Shown: piece after piece, positions 53,915 through 63,115 of the stretch
How positions within the stretch are numbered: position 1 is the stretch's first letter
How the letters are laid out: each line of letters begins with the position of its first letter
DNA from: Dyadobacter fermentans
GTDB taxonomy: Bacteria > Bacteroidota > Bacteroidia > Cytophagales > Spirosomataceae
Reading direction: 5' to 3'
Assembly (NCBI RefSeq): GCF_019924045.1
Contig: NZ_JAHXBN010000018.1
Span: 434,001 to 498,000 of the forward strand
DNA length: 64,000 nt
Translations under genes and position numbers: made by a program
The notes under the pieces: generated by a model
The model's input: the letters and a program-made list of their open reading frames with translations, nothing else
What the model was told of the DNA's origin: nothing
The model's database searches: none

Positions 53915-55033
53915 ATGATTTCTTTTTCGACTTTTCGCATTTGTTGCAGCCTGCTACTAGCTAGTATACTATTTACCAGCCCATTATGCCAGGCGCAATC
54001 ATTTTACGCCGTGCTGGTTGCTGATACGAAAGACCCCTCATTAGGCGCGAGTTGCGAAAAAGACTTGGAAGAAATGTCGGGTACCCTGCGGAATATTTCT
54101 AAAAAAATCGAATACAATTACCGGGAGCTGGTTTGCCATCAGGATAAGTTTGGAAAAGGCGGCATTCAGGAAGCTATTTCCCAAATACAATGCAAACCGG
54201 AGGACATCATTTTCTTCTATTATACCGGCCACGGAATCAATGCCGAAAAAAGTAAATTTCCTATTCTTTATCTGAAAGACGAAAATATGGAATTGGAAAC
54301 GGTTCACCGGTTGCTGAAAGAAAAGAAACCACGCTTTTGCCTGACGCTGGGCGATTGCTGCAATAACCTCTTCCCGGGCAGGCGCGGTATGCGACCGGCC
54401 AAGCCCGTGCTGAAAGGGATCGGCGTGACGCAGGATACCAAAATCCTCCGCAAACTCTTCGTCGAAGCCAACGGCGATTTGCTTATCAGCAGTGCAAAAA
54501 AGGGTGAAAGAGCCACCGCTCATCCCAATGAAGGCAGCTTTTACAGTAATACCTGGATGCAGGCAATCGCATATGCCGAAAACCACAACACGCATGTTTC
54601 GTGGGAAACACTCCTCGCCGACGCCGAAAACCGCTTGCAGGAAAACCTGAAAAGTCTGCCGGATTCCCTGAAACACCATTCACAATGGGTGCGCAGCTTT
54701 CCCGAAACGGTGCTGCCATGCCCGGAAACCAGCTTTACCGAAATCAACCGGTTCCTGAACGTCCTCGCCGACGAAAAACTGGACTTCAGTGAGCGGAACA
54801 AGCTGCGGAGTTTAGGACAAAAAGGCTTTTTCGGCCCCTCGGCCCAGGTAAGCATTTACATGAGCGACCCCGAAAAACCAGTGGAAACCCAGCCTATCGA
54901 GCTCTTTCTGAAAAGGATCGTAAACACGGCCCCGCTGATCGAAGAGTTCAATTTCGTGGAACGGCTTTCGACCCTGGGACGCGGATGTACCTACGACCTG
55001 GTGACATTGCAGGAGATCCGTAAAGCGAAATAA
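53915..55033 (+). CDS. Exported caspase-fold (C14-like) protease
   Basis: A 372-residue protein with a signal peptide (CSLLLASILFTSPLCQAQ). The caspase dyad is intact: His106 in FFYYTGHGI and Cys149 in LTLGDCCN, where Asp147 precedes the cysteine by two as in metacaspases. The first strand SFYAVLVAD and later LISSAKKGERA agree with a p20-like fold, and a C-terminal region of about 110 residues lacks a known domain. Mature protein should act outside the cytoplasm. It is the first of ten plus-strand genes, 22 bases before the next. Whether it needs processing cannot be told. Confidence 0.83.
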   Translation: MISFSTFRICCSLLLASILFTSPLCQAQSFYAVLVADTKDPSLGASCEKDLEEMSGTLRNISKKIEYNYRELVCHQDKFGKGGIQEAISQIQCKPEDIIFFYYTGHGINAEKSKFPILYLKDENMELETVHRLLKEKKPRFCLTLGDCCNNLFPGRRGMRPAKPVLKGIGVTQDTKILRKLFVEANGDLLISSAKKGERATAHPNEGSFYSNTWMQAIAYAENHNTHVSWETLLADAENRLQENLKSLPDSLKHHSQWVRSFPETVLPCPETSFTEINRFLNVLADEKLDFSERNKLRSLGQKGFFGPSAQVSIYMSDPEKPVETQPIELFLKRIVNTAPLIEEFNFVERLSTLGRGCTYDLVTLQEIRKAK

Positions 55034-55055
55034 CCTATTTTATCCCGCCCCCGTC

Positions 55056-55661
55056 ATGATGAAATACATTTACATTTTCCTGCTTCTTTTTTCCGGCATC
55101 GGGCGGCTACACGCGCAGCCCGAAATGGATCAGAAAAGACTCGCAGAGTTTCAGAAACTCACCCAGCAGCGTGTCAACGACCTGCAACTTTACATTTCCC
55201 TCATTGCCGACAAAAGCCTCTCCATCGAGCAGCGCGAACAGGCTGTGGAGCTGGCGGTAAGCCTTTTTGAGAAAGATTATATGGTGAATGGAAAAAGACG
55301 GACGCCCTATGTACAGGTATCCCGCCGGAATGGCACGATCTCGTCCGTACCTGTGCGGATTTACTTCAAAAACCTGATGAATGTGAAGTTCGACAAGGTC
55401 GAAATCACCTATTACGACGCTGCGGTGGTGTCGGAGTTCGAGAAAGGCACCGACGGTAATTATCACGCCACGGCAACATATTACCAGCAATTTAAAGGAA
55501 TGGACAAAAAGGGGAACCTTCTGTACGGCAGCCGCGACCGCAAGGACATCCGCGTGACCGCGCAGAGTGCCGCCGTGTACGCTCAGGCGGGCAAGGAGGA
55601 TTTGAAGATATTCTTCGGTGATATTACAGTAAGGGATACCGTCCCGATCCCTGGTTTCTAA
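55056..55661 (+). CDS. Exported hypothetical protein
   Basis: A 201-residue protein with a signal peptide (MMKYIYIFLLLFSGIGRLHAQ). A helical first half (RVNDLQLYISLIADKSLS, then AVELAVSLFEKDYMV) is followed by a beta-rich half (VPVRIYFKNLMNVKFDKVEI). The helix-then-LF-D-then-strand order resembles an NTF2-like or cystatin-like fold and the two genes after it. No catalytic residues are conserved. Its TAA stop shares a base with the next ATG, so the pair is translationally coupled. Confidence 0.6.
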   Translation: MMKYIYIFLLLFSGIGRLHAQPEMDQKRLAEFQKLTQQRVNDLQLYISLIADKSLSIEQREQAVELAVSLFEKDYMVNGKRRTPYVQVSRRNGTISSVPVRIYFKNLMNVKFDKVEITYYDAAVVSEFEKGTDGNYHATATYYQQFKGMDKKGNLLYGSRDRKDIRVTAQSAAVYAQAGKEDLKIFFGDITVRDTVPIPGF

Positions 55662-56497
55662 TGGCAAGCACTATAACCAGGCTTTGGGTATTCACATTGC
55701 TCATTCCTTTTTCGGGATTGCGAGCACAGGTAGCGCCCACGCGAACCGATGCAACCCGGCAAGCCGCCGGAAGCACCGACCTGAAAAGACGAGCAGCAGA
55801 AAGCTTTATGAACGGGCAAATCAAGCACGTGAGCGACTTTATCGACCGCTTTAACAATGCGGTAAAAGCAGAAAATGGAAGCGAAAATGCATTAGGGGCG
55901 CTTTTTAATGAAGACGATCCCCGGTTACCAGGCAGCGGTCGTCAGCATCATCCCTATGCAAGCCAGGTGGACGCATTCGTCCAATCGGTGTGGGCCGCAA
56001 AGTTTATAATTCCCAAACGCGGCACAATGAGTGCGGTGATTGGTATTAAAGTGCGGTGTGACAGCACGCCGGACACCCTAAAACTGCATTTACGCAAAGA
56101 TTACACAACCGATAGCGCGGCGTACTGGCACATTGTACGGGTAATAGCCCCCGCCCGGCTTTTGGAGGAAAAGGAAAATGCACGCAAAATGCAAACCTCC
56201 GGCACACACGCGGAACTTCCTCCGAATGCCAACGAGGTTAGCTTCCTGCCGTTGCTGCGCGGACTGAACGATTACCAGAGCATGGCGCCTTTTACGCATT
56301 GTATGGAATGCCGCGATACGGCGTGGGAAAAAGTCGAAAGTGCATTGCAAAACGGCCGTATGACCACCGAGGCTGTCGTATCCAATAAAATTTACCTCGT
56401 GGCCAGATACTGGGAGCTGGAACTATGCGAGTTTATCCGGGAGAAGGAGAACTCCGGCTGGTTGATCAGCGATCTCGTCGAAAAAACAAAGCCGTGA
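55661..56497 (+). CDS. Exported hypothetical protein with CxxC
   Basis: A 278-residue protein with a signal peptide (LWVFTLLIPFSGLRAQ). A helix (HVSDFIDRFNNAVKAENG) and LFNEDDPRL segment resemble the protein before it, followed by strands such as RGTMSAVIGIKVRCDST. A CMEC pair (Cys214, Cys217) in FTHCMECRDT could bind metal or form a disulfide. No named family. It sits between a caspase-like and a papain-like protease gene. Confidence 0.6.
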   Translation: MASTITRLWVFTLLIPFSGLRAQVAPTRTDATRQAAGSTDLKRRAAESFMNGQIKHVSDFIDRFNNAVKAENGSENALGALFNEDDPRLPGSGRQHHPYASQVDAFVQSVWAAKFIIPKRGTMSAVIGIKVRCDSTPDTLKLHLRKDYTTDSAAYWHIVRVIAPARLLEEKENARKMQTSGTHAELPPNANEVSFLPLLRGLNDYQSMAPFTHCMECRDTAWEKVESALQNGRMTTEAVVSNKIYLVARYWELELCEFIREKENSGWLISDLVEKTKP

Positions 56498-56578
56498 AGT
56501 GATAAGGTTTTGCCCGCACGGAGGATCAAGTACCAAATGCCCATCCTCGGGAATATCAAAACCTAAAAATAAACGCTG

Positions 56579-57208
56579 ATGAAAAATAGTCCGATTTCAT
56601 GCTTGATGTGCAGAACCTTGTTCGTGGCGCTGCTGGCTTGGCTTGTGGGGATACTTCCGCTAACTGGCGGCATTCCAACGTTCGATTCGACAGCGACAGG
56701 CCTCCCTGTCGCAGGCAAACCTGCCTCAGGTGAGCCTGTCGCCTACGCTCCGGCACGCCTGGGTTCGCTGATCGACCTCTCGGCCAAAGCGAAAATCGAC
56801 ACGGCGCTGGCATTCATCGGCAAGCTGCAACACCGCGTGTCTGACGGCGAGTTTATACGGCTCCGCGACCAGAGCGATTCCCTTTTCACAACGAGCGGAT
56901 ACATTAATCTCGAAAGTGCCGGCGGCCAGCATCTCCGCCTCACCCGCGGCGAATTCCTCACCCGCGCCCGTGATCGCCAGGCTGCCTATAAGCTCAAAAA
57001 GGCCACATTGGTATTGAACGACCTGTTCCGGAAAGGCCCGAATGACCGCTGGTATTGCCGGAGCACCACTTTCCACGAAGTAAGCCGGTTCGATGGCGAC
57101 TACCCGATCCCCGAGAAAGTCACATCGGTAAAACGTAAACCGGTGCGCGAACGGGCAACGTCCGAAAGCTACTGGCAGATCATCGAGCTCACATTAACCG
57201 AAAAGTAA
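56579..57208 (+). CDS. Exported hypothetical protein with intragenic hairpin repeat
   Basis: A 209-residue protein with an N-terminal hydrophobic segment (LFVALLAWLVGILPLTG). Residues 41-55 are a five-residue repeat (GLPVA GKPAS GEPVA) encoded by a hairpin array. The rest (ALAFIGKLQHRVSDGEF, then DSLFTTSGYINLES) may share the fold of the two preceding proteins. Function unknown. The start at 56579 is 81 bases after the previous stop. Confidence 0.6.
   Translation: MKNSPISCLMCRTLFVALLAWLVGILPLTGGIPTFDSTATGLPVAGKPASGEPVAYAPARLGSLIDLSAKAKIDTALAFIGKLQHRVSDGEFIRLRDQSDSLFTTSGYINLESAGGQHLRLTRGEFLTRARDRQAAYKLKKATLVLNDLFRKGPNDRWYCRSTTFHEVSRFDGDYPIPEKVTSVKRKPVRERATSESYWQIIELTLTEK
56694..56738. repeat. 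Three tandem hairpins inside a coding sequence
   Basis: Period-15 stem-loops CGACAGG-CCTC-CCTGTCG (56694-56711), GCAGG-CAAA-CCTGC (56711-56724) and CAGG-TGAG-CCTG (56727-56738). They encode the linker repeat of the 56579-57208 protein in frame. The AGG-loop-CCT core recurs three times. Confidence 0.65.
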
Positions 57209-57249
57209 CCTGACTAAATCCATATTTACCGTAATCCAAACTACCAGAA

Positions 57250-58725
57250 ATGAGATCCTCCATCAAAATTGCCGCTTTGTCCATGCTCGCGTGGGCCGCT
57301 GTTTTCCCCGCATCCGAATCCCTGGCCCAAACCCGCCGGATGGGATTAAAAATGGACGACGCAAAATACCTGCGCCTCCCGCGCAAATCGTCGAATGTGA
57401 GATTGAAAGGCGCTATGCCTGCCTCGTACAGCCTTCGCGAGTTCCTGCCGGAAATCGCCGACCAGGGACAGGACGGAACTTGCGTGGGATGGTCGGCCGC
57501 GTATTATATGCGCACGGCGATGGAAGCCGGCAAGCAGGGAATGGGCAACCAACCGGCGAAGATCGCAGCGACGGCATTCTCGCCGAGCTGGCTGTACGGA
57601 CAAGTCAAGTCGGGACTGGACAACGGCTGTGCGGAAGGTGTTTTCCTCGAAGACGCCCTGGAAGTGATGAAAACGAAGGGAGCCGCATTCCTGAGTTGTG
57701 CGCCCGCGGATTGCGGAGCCAAATATGACCAATGCGATGAAAAAGCGGCCGGCTACAAAATCGCCGACTATGCCACGCTCTTCAATCCGAAAGACAAGGA
57801 TGCCACACCCGGGCTGCGTATCAATGCCATCAAGTCTGCGCTCGTGGAGGGCAAAAACGCCGTGCTGATCGGGATGATGGTACCGCCTTCGTTCATCGAA
57901 GAAGCCACCGAGCATTGGCAGGCCGCGCCCGATGAGAGCGTCGACAATACCGCCGGTGGCCACGCGATGGCAGTGGTGGGCTATGACGACGGCATCCAGG
58001 GCGGCTCGTTCCTGATCGCCAACAGTTGGGGAAAAAGCTGGGGCAGCAATGGCTATACCTGGGCCAAATACGACGACCTCGTCCGGTTCACCAGAAATGC
58101 CTACCAGATATTCCCCGAACCAGCAGCTAAGCCGCAGCCGCAGGCCATCACGCTCAAAGGCAATGTCGATTTCTCGATCGGAAGTGGCGGTATGGCCGTT
58201 CATTCAACGGTTTACAAGGGCATTCAGGTAACGCCTGACCAGCCTAACAGCAAAACTGAAATGATCACCTACAATATGAGCCAGCCTTACGCATCGGGGA
58301 CGCGTTTCAAAATGGTGATCAGCAACACGAAGCAATCCTACGTGTATATTCTTGCCTCCGATCAGGAAAACCGCGTATCGGCCCTGTTTCCCTACAACTC
58401 CGGAGAGGTGGTGACCAGCGCCATGGTACCCGCGAACAGCACGGTTTTAATGCCTTCCGCCAACACGTCATTCACACTCGACGAAGTGAACGGGGAAGAC
58501 TATTTCGTCGTATTCATTTCTCAAAACGAGCTGAACCTGGACGAGCTGGCTGACAAGGTCAAAAAAGCGGAGGGTACCATCGTGCAAAAAGCCTATGCAG
58601 CATTGGGAGAAGAGTTTATTTCTCCCAAAGAAATTACCTACGATTCTGGTAAAATTGCCTATGAAGTAAAAGGAGATCCCAAAGGAAGTGTTGTACCTAT
58701 TCTTGTGAAAATAGTGCATCAATAA
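57250..58725 (+). CDS. Exported papain-like C1 peptidase with DUF4384-like tail
   Basis: A 491-residue protein with a signal peptide (LSMLAWAAVFPASESLAQ). The C1 catalytic set is intact: oxyanion Gln72 and nucleophile Cys78 in DQGQDGTCVGWSAAY, His238 in AGGHAMAVVGYDD and Asn258 in LIANSWGKSWG. Residues 300-491 form a separate beta domain with FKMVISNTKQSYVYILASDQ, like DUF4384. The protease probably acts in the periplasm or outside. It follows the three exported hypothetical genes, and the same tail type appears at 60877-62358. Confidence 0.87.
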   Translation: MRSSIKIAALSMLAWAAVFPASESLAQTRRMGLKMDDAKYLRLPRKSSNVRLKGAMPASYSLREFLPEIADQGQDGTCVGWSAAYYMRTAMEAGKQGMGNQPAKIAATAFSPSWLYGQVKSGLDNGCAEGVFLEDALEVMKTKGAAFLSCAPADCGAKYDQCDEKAAGYKIADYATLFNPKDKDATPGLRINAIKSALVEGKNAVLIGMMVPPSFIEEATEHWQAAPDESVDNTAGGHAMAVVGYDDGIQGGSFLIANSWGKSWGSNGYTWAKYDDLVRFTRNAYQIFPEPAAKPQPQAITLKGNVDFSIGSGGMAVHSTVYKGIQVTPDQPNSKTEMITYNMSQPYASGTRFKMVISNTKQSYVYILASDQENRVSALFPYNSGEVVTSAMVPANSTVLMPSANTSFTLDEVNGEDYFVVFISQNELNLDELADKVKKAEGTIVQKAYAALGEEFISPKEITYDSGKIAYEVKGDPKGSVVPILVKIVHQ

Positions 58726-58776
58726 TAAATGATTGATTATTTTTAAATCAAATTCTCACTGTCAATCCTCTACGTT

Positions 58777-59571
58777 TTGGACAAGTCATTCTCTACCAGT
58801 CAAAGTAAAAGCAAAAAGACAGGCCGTAGCGGAAATGCTTTCCTCCTGAAAGCAATCGCCATGCCGGCTTTGATGGTACTTTTTTGCATATTCTTTTCCT
58901 CCGTGGCGCAGGCACAGGACAAAATCATTCAAAAAAACGGAAAGGAAATCAAAGCAAAAGTTTTGGGTACCGATTCGCAATACATCCGGTACAAAAGGTT
59001 TGATAATCCCACCGGTCCCGACTATTTCCTATTTCGATCCGATGTACTGAAAATCGAATACGAGAATGGTAAAACAGAAACCCAAACAGAACCTGAAAAG
59101 GTAACGCAGGAACCTGCGCGTAAAACGCCCGTCAATACAGAAACGCTGGAACGCAAAATTGCAAAATACCAGAAAAGAAGCATGACGTTCCTCACCGCGG
59201 GCAGCGTGGCCATTGTAGCCGGAGCCATTACGATACTAAAATTGACGGGCGACTATAACAAATACAAAACGGCCGTTCAGGGCACCAACGACTCGTACAC
59301 AACGTGGTACCAGACGAATTACAAAACGGCACCGCCTGCCGCCGACCTCCAAAAGCAGGAGAGCTTCTCTGCATTTGCCTCGCCCGGTATTTACGGCGGG
59401 GCAGCCGCATTGATCGGCGGCCTTGCGCTGGACTTGATCGGGCTTAGAAATATGCAATTAGCTCAAAAAGCCCGGACGGAGCTCGCCAGCAAACAGAAAG
59501 AGCTTTCATGGCAGCCATTCTACGATGCATCCTACCAGACGACCGGTCTGAAAATCGCGCTTTCGTTTTAG
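58777..59571 (+). CDS. Exported membrane protein sharing a domain with the next caspase
   Basis: A 264-residue protein. The frame opens at TTG 58777, giving a basic N terminus (SKSKKTGRSG) before the signal (MPALMVLFCIFFSSVAQAQ); an ATG at 58861 would lack positive charge, so TTG is preferred. Residues 48-105 (IIQKNGKEIKAKVLGTDSQY, then DVLKIEYENGKTE) match the N-terminal domain of the caspase encoded next. Two hydrophobic segments (about 135-155 and 205-225) follow. Function unknown. Confidence 0.65.
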   Translation: MDKSFSTSQSKSKKTGRSGNAFLLKAIAMPALMVLFCIFFSSVAQAQDKIIQKNGKEIKAKVLGTDSQYIRYKRFDNPTGPDYFLFRSDVLKIEYENGKTETQTEPEKVTQEPARKTPVNTETLERKIAKYQKRSMTFLTAGSVAIVAGAITILKLTGDYNKYKTAVQGTNDSYTTWYQTNYKTAPPAADLQKQESFSAFASPGIYGGAAALIGGLALDLIGLRNMQLAQKARTELASKQKELSWQPFYDASYQTTGLKIALSF

Positions 59572-59602
59572 CCCTGCCCTGTATTACCTTTTCCAACGTT
59601 CC

Positions 59603-60856
59603 ATGAAACAAATTTTTACCCTTTTTGCCCTCACCTGTTCGGCGTTATGCCATTGGGAACCGGCCGTTGCAGACGCCGCCGATACACTTTACTTACGCAC
59701 ACGCGAAAAGAAGGTGGTGGAAATCAAGGAGGTTTACCCCGACCAGGTAAAATACAAAACTGCGAATGGAAAAGGCCTTCTAACCATACCCGTCGGGGAT
59801 ATTGCCGAAATTGTGTACAACAATGGCATCAAGGATGTTTTCAACGCCTTCCATGCCGCTGGAAAGCCGGAGATCAAATGGTTGAGCAATATTTCTTATA
59901 GCGACAAGCCTGAGATCAGGCTGAGTGCTTGTGTGGTCAACGAGCCCGAAAAAATCCAGATCGAGGTGAATGGCGTACCGGCCCAGGTAACGACGCGTTC
60001 GTTCAAAACGGTAAAGGAAGAAGGTTGCTCCGGCGGTGTCCGGATTTCACAGCAAATCGCATTGAAAGAAGGGAAAAACAGCATCAGACTGATCGCCAGC
60101 AACAAGTCGGGCGCCGCTCATTCGGAAAGCCTTTCCATCTTGTATGAAAAAGCGAAAAAGCGTATTGCCCTGGTAATCGGCAATTCGAAATACCAGTCGG
60201 GCAGCAAGTTGCAAAACCCGGAAAACGATGCGAAAGCGATCTCTCAGAAGCTTACCGGACTCGGTTTCACTGTGATAGAGCGGATCGATGCCAACCAGGG
60301 CGACCTCCGCGCAGCTGTGGCGCAGTTCGGCAGTAGCGTGCAGAGCCAGGATTTCGAAGTGGCGCTGTTCTACTATGCCGGCCACGGTATTCAGGTAGCG
60401 GGTAAAAACTACCTGATGCCCGTCGACATCAGCCCGCAATCCGAAATGGAGCTGAAAGTACTGGCCGTTTCGGCCGACGAAATCCTAGACCAAATGTCGG
60501 CCACGGACGAAAACTCACAAAGAACGAACATTATGATCCTGGATGCCTGCCGCGACAACCCGCTGAGCCGCACGTGGACGCGCAGCTCGGGCACAAAAGG
60601 GCTTGCGAGCATGAGCGCGCCTCCGGGAACGCTCATTACATTTTCAACCAAGCCCGGGTCCACTGCGTTGGATGGCGACGGCAAAAACAGCCCCTACACA
60701 TCGGAACTGCTAAAAGCGCTCGATGTACCCGATCTGCGCCTGGAAGACATTTTCCGTACCGTACGGGTGCGGGTAATGGAGCTGACCAACCGGCAGCAGA
60801 TCCCGATGGAAAACAGCCTACTCACCCGTGAACTGATCCTCAACCGGACCAGGTAA
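59603..60856 (+). CDS. Exported caspase-family (C14) protease
   Basis: A 417-residue protein with a signal peptide (IFTLFALTCSALCHWEPAVA). Residues 28-85 are a small beta domain (VVEIKEVYPDQVKYK, then VGDIAEIVYNNG); about 95-180 another beta module; the caspase domain fills 185-415 with His261 in LFYYAGHGIQV and Cys316 in MILDACRDNP. The sequence KKRIALVIGNSKYQ opens the fold as in many bacterial caspase-homologues. It is the second caspase-fold protease of this cluster, with a different companion domain from the first. Confidence 0.9.
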   Translation: MKQIFTLFALTCSALCHWEPAVADAADTLYLRTREKKVVEIKEVYPDQVKYKTANGKGLLTIPVGDIAEIVYNNGIKDVFNAFHAAGKPEIKWLSNISYSDKPEIRLSACVVNEPEKIQIEVNGVPAQVTTRSFKTVKEEGCSGGVRISQQIALKEGKNSIRLIASNKSGAAHSESLSILYEKAKKRIALVIGNSKYQSGSKLQNPENDAKAISQKLTGLGFTVIERIDANQGDLRAAVAQFGSSVQSQDFEVALFYYAGHGIQVAGKNYLMPVDISPQSEMELKVLAVSADEILDQMSATDENSQRTNIMILDACRDNPLSRTWTRSSGTKGLASMSAPPGTLITFSTKPGSTALDGDGKNSPYTSELLKALDVPDLRLEDIFRTVRVRVMELTNRQQIPMENSLLTRELILNRTR

Positions 60857-60876
60857 ACTTATCCATTCATCGCGCC

Positions 60877-62358
60877 ATGAAACGGTTCCTGACCGTCCTT
60901 TTCTTTGTTTTGACGCTGCATTGCTCGTTTGGGCAAGAGCTGAGCCCGTATTACAAGATCAAGGCGGCCGACCGGGTGAAGCAGGTGCTGAAAGATTTCG
61001 AATCGGCATTCGGGTTGCTGACAAACCCCTATATTGTTGATTCCGAGGAGCGTGACGAAGCTACGTATCGCATGCGCGCAAGCCTGCGCGACGATGCCCG
61101 TTTCGAAAATGATCTCGTTCCCGATCATAAAGGCACCAAAACCATCGATTTCAACGAGTACCAGCGGATCGCATTCATCAGCTACAAAAAGAGCGGGCTC
61201 ACCTACCATGCCGACTGGGAAGAGGCTGAGTTCAAAGCCATTCCGGAAGGTTACCTGGTGTTGTTTTACGGTTCCAAATCCCTTTTTGGCAATTACCAGG
61301 GCATAAAACGGCTGCAACTTGAAAACGTGCCCTGCCGTGCCGGGGTGTTTATCAAAGTCACCGAAAATCAGGTTACCGAAGCCCGGATCGGTTTCATGGA
61401 CACCGATTGGCAGGATAAAGGCAAAGGTACCATTTCGCTCATCGACCAGCGTAACCCACTTGAATTCATCACACTGCCGGAAGTCGTCGACAAACTATCT
61501 GGCCAGGTAGCACGCGCCATTCCCAAAAGCGGGATCACCAGACTGGCCATCGAGGAGATTACCTACCAGGGACTGGGAGTTTCCAATGATTTTTCCAAAC
61601 AGCTAACGGGCACATTGAAATCGGCCCTGAGTCGTAGCAACAGCGACATTCAGATCGGCCTGAGCACAACGCGGAGCCTGGATGCATTGCTGAAACTGAA
61701 AGGCGGCTACCAGAAGGCCGGCAACTTCCTAAAAATTGGGGTGCAACTGTTCGACGGGCGCGATCAGCCGGTGGGCAGCGAGATACTGGCCGAAATCCTG
61801 CTGCTCAACATTCCGAATGCAGAAATCGAACCGGCCGAACATCTCGTACGCGAGGCGCAGCGCATGCGGGAGATTATCGATCAAAAAACAAACAATGGGG
61901 AAATAAAAGCGACCGAAGCCACCGAACTTGTACTCGAAGTGAGTACCGACAAAGGTTACGGGCCGCAATCCTACCGCGAGGGAGATATTATGCGTTTGAA
62001 GGTAAGGGCCAACAAGCCCTGCACGGTACGGATGATTTACCGGGACGCTGCCAAAAATATCGTGCGACTCCGCAATGACGATTTCAGAATTGCTGCCGAC
62101 GCCGTGGACAAATGGATTGAAATACCTGAAAAATTTGAATGCGCGGCGCCTTTCGGATTGGAAATGCTGCTCGCTTATGCCACCGAGGGAAATTTCAAAC
62201 CGATTGAAAAAACACAGGAGCAAAATGGCTTTACATTTATCCTCGACGATTTAAAAAGCATTGTGGATATGACCGCTTCCGGTAATGAAAAAGAGATTGC
62301 GAAATGTACGATTCCGATCACTACACAGGCGAAAAGGAAGGTGTTTGGAGTGAATTGA
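60877..62358 (+). CDS. Exported DUF4384-domain protein
   Basis: A 493-residue protein with a signal peptide (FLTVLFFVLTLHCSFG). The N-terminal half is of unknown fold; residues about 220-320 resemble a FlgO/LPP20-like module (ITRLAIEEITYQGLG, LTGTLKSALSRSN). The final part (VSTDKGYGPQSYREGDIMRL, CTVRMIYRDAAKNIVRLR) is a DUF4384 domain, also found on the C1 protease. It follows the caspase gene by 20 bases and precedes the sigma factor by 25. Confidence 0.75.
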   Translation: MKRFLTVLFFVLTLHCSFGQELSPYYKIKAADRVKQVLKDFESAFGLLTNPYIVDSEERDEATYRMRASLRDDARFENDLVPDHKGTKTIDFNEYQRIAFISYKKSGLTYHADWEEAEFKAIPEGYLVLFYGSKSLFGNYQGIKRLQLENVPCRAGVFIKVTENQVTEARIGFMDTDWQDKGKGTISLIDQRNPLEFITLPEVVDKLSGQVARAIPKSGITRLAIEEITYQGLGVSNDFSKQLTGTLKSALSRSNSDIQIGLSTTRSLDALLKLKGGYQKAGNFLKIGVQLFDGRDQPVGSEILAEILLLNIPNAEIEPAEHLVREAQRMREIIDQKTNNGEIKATEATELVLEVSTDKGYGPQSYREGDIMRLKVRANKPCTVRMIYRDAAKNIVRLRNDDFRIAADAVDKWIEIPEKFECAAPFGLEMLLAYATEGNFKPIEKTQEQNGFTFILDDLKSIVDMTASGNEKEIAKCTIPITTQAKRKVFGVN

Positions 62359-62383
62359 AATAAATAAGTTAATATCGATTTGA

Positions 62384-63049
62384 ATGACGGATTCTTGCAA
62401 ACGCTATCGTGATTCTGAATTAGTATTTTACGAAGAACTGCTTCATGAAAAACACGAAGCATTTTCTTGTTTATACCTGCAAACGTATCAGCAATGTATT
62501 CCCTATGTGCTCAAACGCGGCAGTAACCAGGAACAGGCGGAGGACCTTTTGCAGGAATGCCTGGCCATTTTCGTGAGTAAGGTACGCGACGGCAGCTACG
62601 TGCATCAGGAAGGCACCCGGATCACCACCTATTTTCATCGGATTTATATTAATCAATGGAAAAAAAGCCTTGACCAGCTCACGCGACGCGCCGAGGTAAG
62701 GCTGGAAACGCGACTGGCGGCCGACGAAGATGACGAGGACGCTTACAAAGGCTCCTCTGGCGGATCATTCAGGATCGCGGGTATGGACGACGACGGCAAT
62801 GCATTCAGCGCAGACCTGCCCGAAGCCATTTCCCAGGCCTATGACGAAGATGAACGCAGCTGGATATTCAAAAAACTCGACCGGGCGTTTCAACTGCTGG
62901 CGGAAGACTGCCGGAAAGTGCTGAAATGGTTTTACGTCGAGGACCGCTCATTACGCGACATTGCCGGCGAACTAGGCATGACCGAAGCCTCTGCCACTGT
63001 AAAGCGCTTCAAATGTGCCAAATATCTCAAAGAGAAATTTCATTTGTAA
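62384..63049 (+). CDS. ECF-type sigma factor
   Basis: A 221-residue sigma-70 family protein. Region 2 includes FSCLYLQTYQQCIPYVLKRG and ITTYFHRIYINQWKK; region 4 includes RSLRDIAGELGMTEASATVKR. Between them is an acidic/glycine insert (DEDDEDAYKGSSGGS) of about 45 residues, longer than usual. It lies directly before an anti-sigma-like gene and at the end of the exported-protease cluster, so it may control that cluster. Confidence 0.87.
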   Translation: MTDSCKRYRDSELVFYEELLHEKHEAFSCLYLQTYQQCIPYVLKRGSNQEQAEDLLQECLAIFVSKVRDGSYVHQEGTRITTYFHRIYINQWKKSLDQLTRRAEVRLETRLAADEDDEDAYKGSSGGSFRIAGMDDDGNAFSADLPEAISQAYDEDERSWIFKKLDRAFQLLAEDCRKVLKWFYVEDRSLRDIAGELGMTEASATVKRFKCAKYLKEKFHL

Positions 63050-63115
63050 TGATAAGAATCGGCGGAAACGCGTATCAATCTAAAAAATACCACCAGCGAA
63101 TCTCGATTTGAGCAT

